Source: Deltaproteobacteria bacterium (GTDB taxonomy: Bacteria; Myxococcota_A; Polyangia; Polyangiales; Ga0077539). From it: a DNA stretch of 64,000 nucleotides. Positions 9,597 through 18,276 of this stretch are shown in pieces. The stretch covers positions 227,803-291,802 of the forward strand of contig JADJAE010000002.1 of NCBI GenBank assembly GCA_016704445.1, written 5' to 3'. The notes beneath the pieces were generated by a model that saw only the letters and a list, made by a program, of their open reading frames with translations, was not told the DNA's origin and made no database searches. Position 1 is the stretch's first letter. The number at the start of each line of letters is the position of its first letter. A program made the translations under genes and the position numbers.

Positions 9597-10387
9597 CCCA
9601 CCCCCGTCGATGGATCCCCGCCCTGCTCCTGGCCGCCGCGTGCAGCAGCGACCCCGCCGCGCCTTCGCCCGCCCTCGACGCCGCGCTCTCCGACGACGTC
9701 CCGACGGACGTCTCCTCCGACCGTGGGTCCGTGGCTGATCTTACCGACCTGGGTATGCCCACGGACGTCCCCGTCGCCCTCGACGCCCCCGATGTGCTCG
9801 ACGCCCCCGACGTGTTCGACGCCCCCGTGGACGTCGCCGCCGCGCCCTACCCCGACGGCCCCTACGGCAACCGCATGGGCAGCGTGCTCGCCAACCTCAC
9901 CTGGGAGGGCTACGTCAACCCGACCGGCGAGGTGATCTCCAACACGCTCCCGTACACCACCACCTCGCTCCAGGCGCTGCGCGGCAACCGCCGCGGGTAT
10001 GCGATGGTGCATGTGAGCGAGTTCCTTTGACCCGGCTGTCGTAACGCGGCCCGTGATCTGGCTGCGCAAGGACGGACGGTGCTCGACGCGGGCGGGGTGA
10101 TCGTGGAGGTGCTGGCCTCCAACGCCAACGCACCGCCCACGCGCAACAACCTCAACGCGTGGATCACCACCTTCAGTCTCCCGGTGACCGCGCTCATCGA
10201 CCCGTCGGGCGTCGGCACCCGCACGCTCAGCACCTACGGCATCCGGGAGAGCACCTTCATCGTCGAGCTCTCGACCATGCGCGTGGTCTTCAAGGTCAAC
10301 GGATCGGTCGCTGGTATCGGACCCTCCGGGGTGGCCCAGGCCATCCCCCGCATGCTCGAGCTGCTCGGAGACGCCGGAACCCCGTAA
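9593..10387 (+). CDS. Probable selenocysteine-containing thioredoxin-like lipoprotein (UxxC redoxin)
   Basis: Read through the in-frame TGA at 10028-10030, this gives 264 residues with Sec at position 146: VHVSEFL-U-PGCRNAARDL. A lipoprotein signal (ALLLAAACSSD) and an Asp/Pro/Val-rich stalk precede a thioredoxin-like fold (YPDGPYGNRMGSVLANLTWE onward). The same frame continues 119 codons past the TGA with redoxin features (VIVEVLASNANAPPTRNNL, LPVTALIDPSG, STFIVE). UxxC replaces the expected CxxC. It would be a membrane-anchored periplasmic thiol reductase or peroxidase. No selA, selB, selC or selD genes are in the window. If UGA is not recoded, the gene is broken instead. Confidence 0.78.
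10045..10066 (+). promoter_or_regulatory. Candidate bacterial SECIS hairpin
   Basis: A 7-bp stem CGCGGCC/GGCTGCG (10045-10051 with 10060-10066, one G-U pair) carries an 8-nt loop CGTGATCT with G and U at positions 2-3. The loop begins 22 nt after the TGA, inside the roughly 16-37 nt range known for bacterial SECIS elements. A weaker lower stem CTGTC/GACGG (10036-10040 with 10071-10075) extends it. Codons here (TGT, CGT, GAT, GCT, CAA, GGA) are unusually poor in third-position G/C, as if the RNA were constrained. Confidence 0.6.
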
Positions 10388-10446
10388 GAGGGCTGCCCAC
10401 CATCCGACTGTCCCGTTTTTGCACACGGTGCTAGCCTGCCCGGCTG

Positions 10447-12324
10447 ATGGCGACCGATCCGGTGCGAGCGACGTCGAGCGCGGGTGTGCGACGACTGGGT
10501 CGCTACACCCTGCGCTACCGCATCGCCCAGGGCGGCATGGCCTCGGTCTACCTCGCCCAGATCAGCGGCTCGGCAGGCTTCGAGAAGTGGATCGCCGTCA
10601 AGACGATCCACCCCCATATCGCCACCAGCGTCCGCTTCGTGAACATGTTCCTCGACGAGGCGCGCCTGGCCTCGAAGCTCGACCACCCGAACCTCTGCTC
10701 CGTCTTCGACTTCGGCGAAGACCGCGGCACCTGGTTCATCGCGATGGAGTACCTCCACGGCGAGACCTTCGGCGTGGTGGCCCGCACCGGCTGGAGCACC
10801 CAGCACCCTCCTCCCTACGAGATGGTCGCGCGCATCCTGGCCGACGCCGCGCGAGGCCTGCACGCCGCCCACGAGCTGCGTCTCCCTTCGGGTGAAAACG
10901 CCGGCGTGGTGCACCGCGACGTCTCCCCGGAGAACATCTTCGTCACCTACGCAGGGCCCACCAAGATCGTCGACTTCGGCGTCGCCCGCTGGAAGTCCCA
11001 GTCTCAAGACCGCACGGTCGCCGGCGAGCTCAAGGGCAAGATCGCGTACATGTGCCCCGAGCAGCTGCGCGAGGAGCCCGTCGACCGCCGCGCAGACATC
11101 TGGTCCCTCGGCGTGGTGCTGTGGGAGGTCACCGTCGGCCGCCGGCTCTTCCGCCGCAAGACCGACGCGGGCACCGTCTACGCGGTCCTCCACGACAACG
11201 TCCCTCGTCCCCAGCGCTTCCGACCGGACTACCCCCCCGAGCTCGCGGCCATCGTGCTGCGGGCGCTCGAGCGCGACCGCGACCGCCGCTACCCCACCGC
11301 CCTCGATTTCGCACGCGCCCTCGAACAGTGGCTGGCCAGCACCCGCAAGCCCACCGGCACCGGCGAGGTCAGCGAGTACATGCACTCGCTCTTCGCCGAA
11401 CAGATCGCCTTCCGCGAGCGGCTGCTCCGCACGGCGCGCCTCGAAGCCCCGGTCGAGGAGGTCTCCGAGGTCTGGCGCAGCGCGCCCATCGACCCGTCGG
11501 AGCTCGAGTCCTCCGCGGCCGAGCTCGCCCCCGAGGTCCGACGCCCCTCCCAGGTCGACCTCAGCGAGGAGGCCACCCTCCTCAACCCCGACCGCCACCT
11601 CGCCCGCCATTCGCTCCCTCCGTCCCCCGCTCCCTCGCCAGCCCGCGCCTCAAACCCGCCCATCCCGCTGCGTACGCCGCGCATCACCGGCCCCCTCCAG
11701 CTCAAGCTCACGCCCCCGTCGCTCACCAGCGCCTCCTACCGCGCGCAGCAGAGCGCGAAGTTCCCCTGGTGGCGCCGCCGCGGCGTGCCCAGCCTGGCCG
11801 CTGGAGGATTACTCATCGTGGTAAGCGCCCTGGTGATCGCCTACTGGCTCAACCAGCCGATCGCCTCCGACGACCCGCTCCCTCCGCCCTCGCGCCCTCG
11901 CGCCCCGCTGTCCGTCGTGACGGTGCCGCCCCCCGTCGCTCCGCCGCCCCCCCTCGCTCCGCCGCCGACGGAGCCCGTCGCTCCGCCGCCCGACGCCGCG
12001 GCGTCTCGGTCCCCGCGCCTCACGGTGCGCCACGTCCGGCGTCCTCGCGCGCAGCTCATCGTCGACGCGGGCCCCCGCCCGGACGAGAGCGCGGCCTCCT
12101 CGGCTCCGGGCTACCTGACCTTCATCGCGACGCCCGACGCCCAGGTCTTCGAGGGCGCTCGGCTGGTCGGTCGCACCCCCATGACCGACCGCTCGATCCC
12201 TTCGGGGCATCACACGTTTCGCTTCGTCCCGGGCGGCGGCCTCGCCGCGCAGTCGGTGCAGGTCGACGTGCAGCCGGGCGGCAGCTCCATCGTCGAGATG
12301 CGCTGGCAGCCGGCTGCCCCGTAA
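10447..12324 (+). CDS. Serine/threonine protein kinase, transmembrane, with PEGA-like C-terminus
   Basis: 625 aa. The kinase domain spans about 20-300: glycine loop AQGGMASVYLA, catalytic Lys52 (WIAVKTI), HRDVSPEN with Asp158, and DFG at 176-178. A single membrane helix follows at about 458-477 (LAAGGLLIVVSALVIAYWL), then a Pro-rich stalk and an extracytoplasmic PEGA-like domain (YLTFIATPDAQVFEGARLVG). This is the Hanks-type signalling layout common in myxobacteria. It starts 60 bp after the redoxin gene; no substrate is evident. Confidence 0.92.
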   Translation: MATDPVRATSSAGVRRLGRYTLRYRIAQGGMASVYLAQISGSAGFEKWIAVKTIHPHIATSVRFVNMFLDEARLASKLDHPNLCSVFDFGEDRGTWFIAMEYLHGETFGVVARTGWSTQHPPPYEMVARILADAARGLHAAHELRLPSGENAGVVHRDVSPENIFVTYAGPTKIVDFGVARWKSQSQDRTVAGELKGKIAYMCPEQLREEPVDRRADIWSLGVVLWEVTVGRRLFRRKTDAGTVYAVLHDNVPRPQRFRPDYPPELAAIVLRALERDRDRRYPTALDFARALEQWLASTRKPTGTGEVSEYMHSLFAEQIAFRERLLRTARLEAPVEEVSEVWRSAPIDPSELESSAAELAPEVRRPSQVDLSEEATLLNPDRHLARHSLPPSPAPSPARASNPPIPLRTPRITGPLQLKLTPPSLTSASYRAQQSAKFPWWRRRGVPSLAAGGLLIVVSALVIAYWLNQPIASDDPLPPPSRPRAPLSVVTVPPPVAPPPPLAPPPTEPVAPPPDAAASRSPRLTVRHVRRPRAQLIVDAGPRPDESAASSAPGYLTFIATPDAQVFEGARLVGRTPMTDRSIPSGHHTFRFVPGGGLAAQSVQVDVQPGGSSIVEMRWQPAAP

Positions 12325-12345
12325 AGCTATCGGGTCGTCGAGGGG

Positions 12346-13749
12346 TCAGTGCGCGGCGGCGGCGCGGGGCTTCGGGCGAGCGTTCCAGACCCTCGAGCAC
12401 AGGCCCACGCCGATCAGGGCCATGACGATCATCGCGCCGGGCCAGATCTTCCAGGCCGACGGCTGGTGCGCCGCAAGGCTGCGGCTGTCGGGCAGCAGGT
12501 GGCCGTACAGGAAGGCCTGCGTGGCGGTGCCGAGGTAGACGAAGCCGTCGATGACGCCGGTGACGAGGCCAGCGCTCTTGGTGCCGCCGAAGTCCATCGA
12601 GGCGGTGCCCGAGAGCATGCCGTGCACCCCGATCACGCAGAGGGACATGAAGAGCATGGTCCAGCCGAGGACGGGCGACCCGAGGGCCATGAAGGCCACG
12701 AGGGCGCCAAGCAGGAGGCCGACGTAGAGCACGGCCGCGACCGGGCCTCGGCGCGACTCGAACACGTGGTCGGAGATGAAGCCCGCGAAGACGCCGCCGA
12801 GGATGCCGGCCACGCAGAGCACCATGCCCCAGTTGGTGTAGACGAAGCTGTGGTCGTCGCCGGTGGCCTTGGCGAAGAGCCGGTACCACTTCATCACGCC
12901 CTGCCGGAGGAAGCCCGAGCAGAACTCGATGGCGATGATGATCAGCACCGCGCGCTGGCTGAGCATGCGCTTCACCACATCGAAGACGGGCGCCGGCTCG
13001 GTGTCGCCGCTCGTGGCGTCGCCGGTGTCGAAGTCCGCGAAGCCCGCCTTGGAGGGCGTGTCTCGGATCATCGTGAAGGCCACCCCCCAGCAGGCGGTCA
13101 GCACCGCCGCGGGCACCCAGAACGCCGCGGTGAGCCCGAAGGCCTCCGCGAGCTGCTTGGCCCAGTCGTAGGCGAAGTAGAGCCCGAGGGAGATGAGGAT
13201 GCCGAAGAGGCCGCCCAGGACGCCGCGCTCGCGCACGTGAAACCACGGGGCGTTGACCTTCACGATCGAGACGGCGCCGAAGCTCTGGAAGTACATGTTG
13301 GCCGCGTTGGCGAACATGAGGGTGGAGTAGAAGCGCTCCGGATCCTCCGCGGCGCGCCCTACGGCGAGGGCCATGACGACGTTCATGACGGCCGAGCCGC
13401 CCGCGGCGATCAGCAGGGTCTTGCGGCCGCCGAAGCGGTCGGTGAGCGGCCCGTTGAGGAGGAAGGCCACGCCGTAGGTGATGGCCCCGACGCCGTCGAT
13501 GTCGCCGAACTGCAGCTTGGTGAGCAGGTGGGCGTGCTCGAACTTGTCGACGATGGCGGAGAGGTTGTACCGGCCGAAGTAGAGGAAGGCGTAGGTCATC
13601 CCGAGCGGGACCCAGTTCATCACCCGCCGGCGCTTGAACGCCTCGGAGTGCCCCATGTCGACCTTCGGGAGACGGGCGAGCACCACGCCGATGGCCACGA
13701 GCAGCAGGAAGATCGGGAGCGCATTGGAGAGCCACGCCGGGAGGTTCAT
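12346..13749 (-). CDS. MFS transporter, organophosphate:phosphate antiporter-like
   Basis: 467 aa from ATG 13749, with about 12 membrane helices. The segment RRVMNWVPLGMTYAFLYFGRYNLS near the N-terminus and the GTATQAFLYGHLLP helix resemble the GlpT/UhpT (OPA) branch of the major facilitator superfamily, which exchanges sugar phosphates or glycerol-3-phosphate for phosphate. The cytoplasmic loop contains an acidic stretch (FDTGDATSGDTEPAP). It diverges from the CYTH gene. The substrate is not determined. Confidence 0.83.
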   Translation of the reverse strand: MNLPAWLSNALPIFLLLVAIGVVLARLPKVDMGHSEAFKRRRVMNWVPLGMTYAFLYFGRYNLSAIVDKFEHAHLLTKLQFGDIDGVGAITYGVAFLLNGPLTDRFGGRKTLLIAAGGSAVMNVVMALAVGRAAEDPERFYSTLMFANAANMYFQSFGAVSIVKVNAPWFHVRERGVLGGLFGILISLGLYFAYDWAKQLAEAFGLTAAFWVPAAVLTACWGVAFTMIRDTPSKAGFADFDTGDATSGDTEPAPVFDVVKRMLSQRAVLIIIAIEFCSGFLRQGVMKWYRLFAKATGDDHSFVYTNWGMVLCVAGILGGVFAGFISDHVFESRRGPVAAVLYVGLLLGALVAFMALGSPVLGWTMLFMSLCVIGVHGMLSGTASMDFGGTKSAGLVTGVIDGFVYLGTATQAFLYGHLLPDSRSLAAHQPSAWKIWPGAMIVMALIGVGLCSRVWNARPKPRAAAAH

Positions 13750-13855
13750 CGGCGCGGAGATTCTCACGGCGACGGACGGCCGTGGAACCCTCACGGCGAA
13801 TGCAGGGGAATGCACCCCACGGCCCCGCGCGGCCGTGTATCTTCGCGGCAGCCGT

Positions 13856-14332
13856 ATGGGGACCGAGATCGAGCGAAAGTTCCTCGTGGACGTGGCGCGC
13901 CTTCCTCGCGAGGCGCTTCGGGAGGGCTCGCGCTTCGTGCAGGGCTACCTCTCGCTCTCGCCGACGGTGCGGGTGCGGGTCAGCGAGCGCCCCGGCCTGC
14001 CCACCGAGGCGTGGATCACCGTGAAGGGCCCCGGTGGGTTGATGCGCGCGGAGTTCGAGTACGCCATCCCCGTCGAAGACGCGCGCGCCATGGTGCTGCT
14101 CTGCGTGGCGTCGCTGCGCAAGACCCGCTTCCGCGTGCTGGTCGGCGACCACGTGTGGGACCTCGACCAGTACCACGACCGCTACGAGGGCCTGTGGATC
14201 GCGGAGATCGAGCTCGACGAGCCCGACGAGGACTTCACCCGTCCGCCGTGGATCACCGAGGAGGTCACCGACGACCCCGCGTACACCAACGCGGCCATCG
14301 CGCTCGGCTCGCTCCCGACGCCCACCCGCTGA
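13856..14332 (+). CDS. CYTH-domain triphosphate tunnel metalloenzyme
   Basis: 158 aa. It begins with the CYTH signature EIERKFLV (ExExK) and continues with GYLSLSPTVRVRVSE, AWITVKGPG, FEYAIP and EIELDEPDEDF, which line the charged tunnel of these enzymes. Short bacterial members usually hydrolyse inorganic tripolyphosphate or related triphosphates; some are adenylate cyclases. It precedes a HAD phosphatase gene and a phosphonate-type transporter on the same strand, which favours a phosphorus-metabolism role. Confidence 0.88.
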   Translation: MGTEIERKFLVDVARLPREALREGSRFVQGYLSLSPTVRVRVSERPGLPTEAWITVKGPGGLMRAEFEYAIPVEDARAMVLLCVASLRKTRFRVLVGDHVWDLDQYHDRYEGLWIAEIELDEPDEDFTRPPWITEEVTDDPAYTNAAIALGSLPTPTR

Positions 14333-14390
14333 TCCGAGGTTTGCTGCCGGTAGGTAGAAGCTTCCGTCGATCCCGTGTACACCCGCGCGC

Positions 14391-15100
14391 GTGAATCACC
14401 CGCTGCAGACGATCCTCGACGAGATTGACGCCCGCCACCGCGCCGGCGAGCGCCCCGTGGTCATCTTCGACCTCGACGGAACCCTCTACGACAACCGCCC
14501 TCGCACGATCCGCATCGTGCATGCGCTCGCGGCCTCGCTCCCCGCCGAGCACGACCGCGACGCGGCGATCATCCGCACGCTCGGGCCCAACGACCTGCGC
14601 TACCGGCTGGAGGACACGCTCCGCCCCTCGGCGTCTCCGAAGAGGTGATCACCATGGCGAAGAAGCGCTGGTTCACCCGCTTCTTCACCGACGCGGCCTG
14701 CGCCGACGACGTGCCCGTGCGCGGCGCCGCGCCCTTCGTGCAGCGCTGCTTCCACCGCGGCGCGACGGTGGTCTACCTGACCGGGCGCGACATCCCCGGC
14801 ATGCTGGTCGGCACCGTGCGCACCCTTCGCGACGACGGCTTCCCCATCGGGCAGCCGCGCGTCGAGCTGGTGCTCAAGCCCACCTTCGAGGAAGACGACA
14901 CCGGCTTCAAGCGCCGCATGCTCGACCCGATGAACGAGCTCGGCACCATCGTGGCGACCTTCGAGAACGAGCCCGGCAACGCCAACCTCTTCCACCACCG
15001 TTGGCCCGAGAGCTTCGCGGTGCTGCTCGACACGCAGTCCGCCCCAGGCGCTCCTCCGCTCGAGCCCGCGTGCATCCGGGTCCCTGATTTCTCCCTCTGA
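14391..15100 (+). CDS. HAD-superfamily phosphatase, interrupted by a one-base frameshift
   Basis: Two overlapping frames form one protein. Frame 1 (GTG 14391 to TGA 14648) carries HAD motif I, VVIFDLDGTLYDN. Frame 2 (to 15100) carries motif II, VVYLTGRDIPG, and VELVLKPTFEEDD. The frames join near 14625-14635: adding one base to the C run restores TLRPLGVSEEVITMAKKRW. This is either a real lesion or a sequencing error in CCCC. The stop is only 3 bp from the phnC start, so they are co-transcribed. The substrate is unknown. Confidence 0.75.
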
Positions 15101-15103
15101 GCG

Positions 15104-15874
15104 ATGACCGCCGCGGTACGCCTCGAATCCCTCCGCAAGGTCTTCCCTGACGGTACCGTCGGCCTCGATGACGTCTCCCTGGAGGTCCCCGCCGGGCAGT
15201 TCGTGGCGATCCTCGGCCGCTCTGGCGCGGGCAAGAGCACGCTCCTTCGCTGCGCCAGCCGGCTGGTCGAGCCCACCTCGGGTCGCTCCTTCATCGGCGA
15301 CCTGGAGGTCACCGGCGCTCGAGGCCGAGGGCTGGCGAGGGCACGCGCCCGCGCGGGCTTCGTCTTCCAGCAGTTCAATCTCATCCGCTCGTACACCTGC
15401 CTCGAAAACGTGCTGATCGCCCGCATCTCCCACAACGGCTGGCTGCGCGGGCTCATCGGACTCTGGACGCCCCGCGACCACGAGATCGCCCGCCGTTGCC
15501 TGGACGAGGTCGGGTTGTCGGCAAAGATCGACACCCCGGTTCGTTCGTTGTCGGGTGGGCAGCAGCAGCGGGTGGCGGTCGCTCGCGCCTTCGCCCAGGA
15601 GCCGTCCGCCCTCTTCGCGGATGAGCCCACGGCCTCGCTCGACCCCAACCTGGCCTCGACGGTGCTGTCGATGCTCAAGGACTATGGCAGGTCTCGAGGC
15701 GTCCCGGTGCTGGTCAATGTCCACACCATCGAACACGCCCGCCGTTACGCCGATCGGATCATCGGGCTCTCCGCGGGTCGCCTGGTGCATGACGGCCCCG
15801 CGAGCGAGTTGTCCGATGAGGCCGTCGAGGCCATCTACGCCGCCCCCCAGAGCCGCCCCCCAGAGGACCATTGA
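15104..15874 (+). CDS. phnC: Phosphonate-type ABC transporter ATP-binding protein
   Basis: 256 aa. Walker A GRSGAGKST at 38-46, Q-loop FVFQQFNLI, signature LSGGQQQRVAVARA and Walker B ALFADEPTASLDP are present. The insertion between Q-loop and signature (SHNGWLRGLIGLWTPRDHEIA) and the VNVHTIEHARRYADRIIGL end are typical of PhnC. It would drive import of phosphonate, phosphite or a related oxyanion. Its TGA overlaps the TTG start of the downstream binding-protein/permease fusion. Confidence 0.9.
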   Translation: MTAAVRLESLRKVFPDGTVGLDDVSLEVPAGQFVAILGRSGAGKSTLLRCASRLVEPTSGRSFIGDLEVTGARGRGLARARARAGFVFQQFNLIRSYTCLENVLIARISHNGWLRGLIGLWTPRDHEIARRCLDEVGLSAKIDTPVRSLSGGQQQRVAVARAFAQEPSALFADEPTASLDPNLASTVLSMLKDYGRSRGVPVLVNVHTIEHARRYADRIIGLSAGRLVHDGPASELSDEAVEAIYAAPQSRPPEDH

Positions 15875-17616
15875 TCCTTCGACGCATCCTCCTGGCCGCG
15901 CTGCTGACGGCCGCGCTCCCCCGGGTCGCCCGCGCGCAGGAGACGCTCCCCTCGGAGATCGTCCTGGGCTTCAACCCCGCGGAGAACGCCCAGACCCTCC
16001 AGCGCTCGGCCGACGAGCTCGCCCGCGACCTCTCCGATCGCATCCACATCCCGGTTCGCGCCACGGTGACGCTCGACTACACCACCCTGGTCGAGTCGAT
16101 GCGTTCGGGCCATGTGCACTTCGGCTGGCTCACGCCGTCTCCGCTGGTGCTGGCCGAGCGCCTCTTCGGGGTCCGCGTGCTGCTCACCCAGGTACGCCGC
16201 GGCCAGCCCACCTACTACTCCGCCCTGGTGGTGCGCGAAGACTCCCGCTTCCACTCCATTGAAGACCTCCAGGGCGGCAGCATCGCCTGGATCGATCCGA
16301 CCTCCACCAGCGGCTACGTCATCCCCCGCTACCTGCTGCTCCAGCGCGGCTTCAACCCGTCTACCTTCTTTGCCCGCCAGGTGTTCGCCGGCCAGCACGA
16401 CGCCGCGGTGATCGCCGTGCAGCGCGGCCAGGTCGACGCCGCCGCGGTGTGGGCCGATCCACCCTCCGAGCACACCGGCGCCTGGACCCGCTATCTGGCC
16501 AACCGCCCGGGGCCACGGCTGCGTCCATTGATGTATTCGCCGCCGGTTCCGAGCGACGCCATCGCCACCACGGAGACCTTCGCCCGAGAGCACCCGCTGC
16601 TGGTCCGCTCGGTGAGCTCCTCCCTTGTGGCCATCGGTCAATCCGAGGAGGGCCGCGCGATCCTCCGTCGATTGAACAGCACCGACGGCTTCGTCCCATC
16701 GGACATCCGACAGTACGACCTGGTTCGTCAGGCCTTTCGGGCGACGCGCGACGAGCAGAGCCGCGCTCGCTCCGGTCGCTTCGAAGACCCCCGCTCGATG
16801 CGCATCTTCGGCCTGCTGCTGCTGGGCGCCGCGCTGCTGGGCGCTGGGGCGCTGTCTCGTCGCCCCCGGGCTCAGCGCTGGAGCGCCTTCGGGCTCTTCG
16901 CGCTCGCCCTGGTCTGGGCGGCGATGGCGGCTCGCATCCCGATGGCGGATTTCGTCAAGGGCTGGCGGGACATCGGTCAGTTTCTCCGGGGGATGTTCCC
17001 CCCCGACTGGAGGGTCGTCGCGGAGGTGATGGAGGCGACGGTGCTCACGGTGCGCCTCGCGCTCGTCGGAACGGTCGCCGGCATCCCCCTGGCGCTGCTC
17101 CTGGGGTTGTTGTCGGCAGAGAACGTGACCCCCTCCGGGTTGATCCGCCGGGCGTCACGCTTTGCATGCAACCTCAACCGATCGATCGATTTATTGATCA
17201 TCGGTCTTATCCTGGTGAGCGCCTACGGACCGGGCGCGTTCCCTGGAGTGGGAGCGCTCGCGATTCACACCGTTGGTTCATTGGGCAAGCAGTTCTACGA
17301 GACCCTCGAGACGATGGACCCTGGGCCCGTCGAGGCGATGCGCAGCCTCGGGGCCACGAGGCTGCAGGTGCTGCGCTGGGGCATCTGGCCGCAGTTCACG
17401 CCGCACTTTGTTTCCCAGGCTTTGTTCCGCTTCGAGCTCAACGTCCGCGGTGCCGTGGTGCTCGGCCTGGTGGGCGCTCAGGGCATCGGCTTCCTGCTCC
17501 AGACGTACATGCGTGGAGCGGAGTACGGCAAGGTCACCGTGGTGATCGCTGCGGTGGTGATACTGGTAATGGCGCTGGACGCCGTCTCCTCCCGACTACG
17601 AAGAAACACGGCATAG
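15871..17616 (+). CDS. Fused phosphonate-type binding protein and permease (PhnD-PhnE)
   Basis: 581 aa from TTG 15871 with AGAGGA just upstream. A signal peptide (to about residue 22) leads into a PhnD-like solute-binding domain (about 27-300: EIVLGFNPAENAQTL, VHFGWLTPSPLVLAE, IAWIDPTSTSGYVIP). Two helices follow at about 310-350, then a PhnE-like permease domain (375-575) with the EAA-loop-type segment EAMRSLGATRLQVL at 488-501. PhnD and PhnE are usually separate proteins. The fusion ties one binding domain covalently to each permease subunit. No phosphonate-degrading gene lies nearby. Confidence 0.88.
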   Translation: MILRRILLAALLTAALPRVARAQETLPSEIVLGFNPAENAQTLQRSADELARDLSDRIHIPVRATVTLDYTTLVESMRSGHVHFGWLTPSPLVLAERLFGVRVLLTQVRRGQPTYYSALVVREDSRFHSIEDLQGGSIAWIDPTSTSGYVIPRYLLLQRGFNPSTFFARQVFAGQHDAAVIAVQRGQVDAAAVWADPPSEHTGAWTRYLANRPGPRLRPLMYSPPVPSDAIATTETFAREHPLLVRSVSSSLVAIGQSEEGRAILRRLNSTDGFVPSDIRQYDLVRQAFRATRDEQSRARSGRFEDPRSMRIFGLLLLGAALLGAGALSRRPRAQRWSAFGLFALALVWAAMAARIPMADFVKGWRDIGQFLRGMFPPDWRVVAEVMEATVLTVRLALVGTVAGIPLALLLGLLSAENVTPSGLIRRASRFACNLNRSIDLLIIGLILVSAYGPGAFPGVGALAIHTVGSLGKQFYETLETMDPGPVEAMRSLGATRLQVLRWGIWPQFTPHFVSQALFRFELNVRGAVVLGLVGAQGIGFLLQTYMRGAEYGKVTVVIAAVVILVMALDAVSSRLRRNTA

Positions 17617-17690
17617 ATATCGCATAAGATATCGCTTATGTATCGGTAATGAAATCGATGATTTTCGTTGCCGATATCTCATCGGACATC
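17617..17690. promoter_or_regulatory. AT-rich segment with two small inverted repeats after the transporter operon
   Basis: Just past the phnDE stop there are two hairpin-forming repeats: CATAAG/CTTATG (17623-17628 and 17635-17640, 6-nt loop) and CCGAT/ATCGG (17671-17675 and 17681-17685, 5-nt loop). GATATCG recurs through the segment. It is distinctly AT-richer than its surroundings. It could end the transcript, although no T run follows, or be a protein-binding region; neither can be decided by eye. Confidence 0.35.
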
Positions 17691-17949
17691 AATGGTCGGT
17701 TGAGGTTTTTTCATTCGACTTGATTGGCCCCATGATGGGCACTCCCGGCCAGAGCGCGCGAAGCCCGGCGCAATGATCGACGAAAACCGCATCCGGAGCC
17801 GTCGGCGCGTTGAGAGCCACAGCCGGGACGGGGATGCCCCGTGAGAAGGCCGCCTCGGGGGTGAGCGAGGTGTGATTGAGGGTTCTGAGGGCCTTGCCGA
17901 ACCCGATCATTCGCACCATCGGGTCGATGGGCGAGGTCGTGGCAGGTTC

Positions 17950-18264
17950 CTAGCCCATCGGGGCCCAGGCACCCCGTTGGCGTTGACCTCGTCGATGTGC
18001 CGCTGGCAGCCGGCGGTGAAGCGAGAGGTGACCCGAGACGAGTCGTGACGCTCCTGATCCGCTGCCGTGCTGGTTCGTGGCATCGTTGGAGGCGCAAAGG
18101 AGCGCAGGATGATGGCGCAGACCGAGATAGTCATTTCCGCAGAGCACGGTGACCGACCGACCGTCGAGGGTGGCGTGGGTCGCGTCGAGGTAGCGGAGGG
18201 TGGAGGGGATTCGCAGCCAGTCTCGTTGACGGAGGGCGCCGAGGTCATCATCCATCCAGCTCAT
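17950..18264 (-). pseudogene. N-terminal fragment of 8-amino-7-oxononanoate synthase (BioF) or relative
   Basis: From ATG 18264 about 80 residues match the start of the BioF/KBL aminotransferase family: LCGNDYLGLRHHPALL, then GSGSGASRLVSGHLSLH. The similarity ends there, long before the PLP-lysine, and the frame stops at TAG 17950. Full enzymes are about 390 aa. The rest of 17690-17950 gives no recognisable protein. The fragment diverges from the cyclophilin gene with only 12 bp between start codons, so it looks like a relic left by rearrangement. Confidence 0.6.
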
Positions 18265-18276
18265 GGCTGCTCCTGC

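Noticed and set aside
14391..15100. TGA at 14646-14648 in the HAD gene as a second selenocysteine codon
   Set aside because: The homologous continuation lies in a different frame and no Cys is expected there; a one-base indel in a C run explains it.
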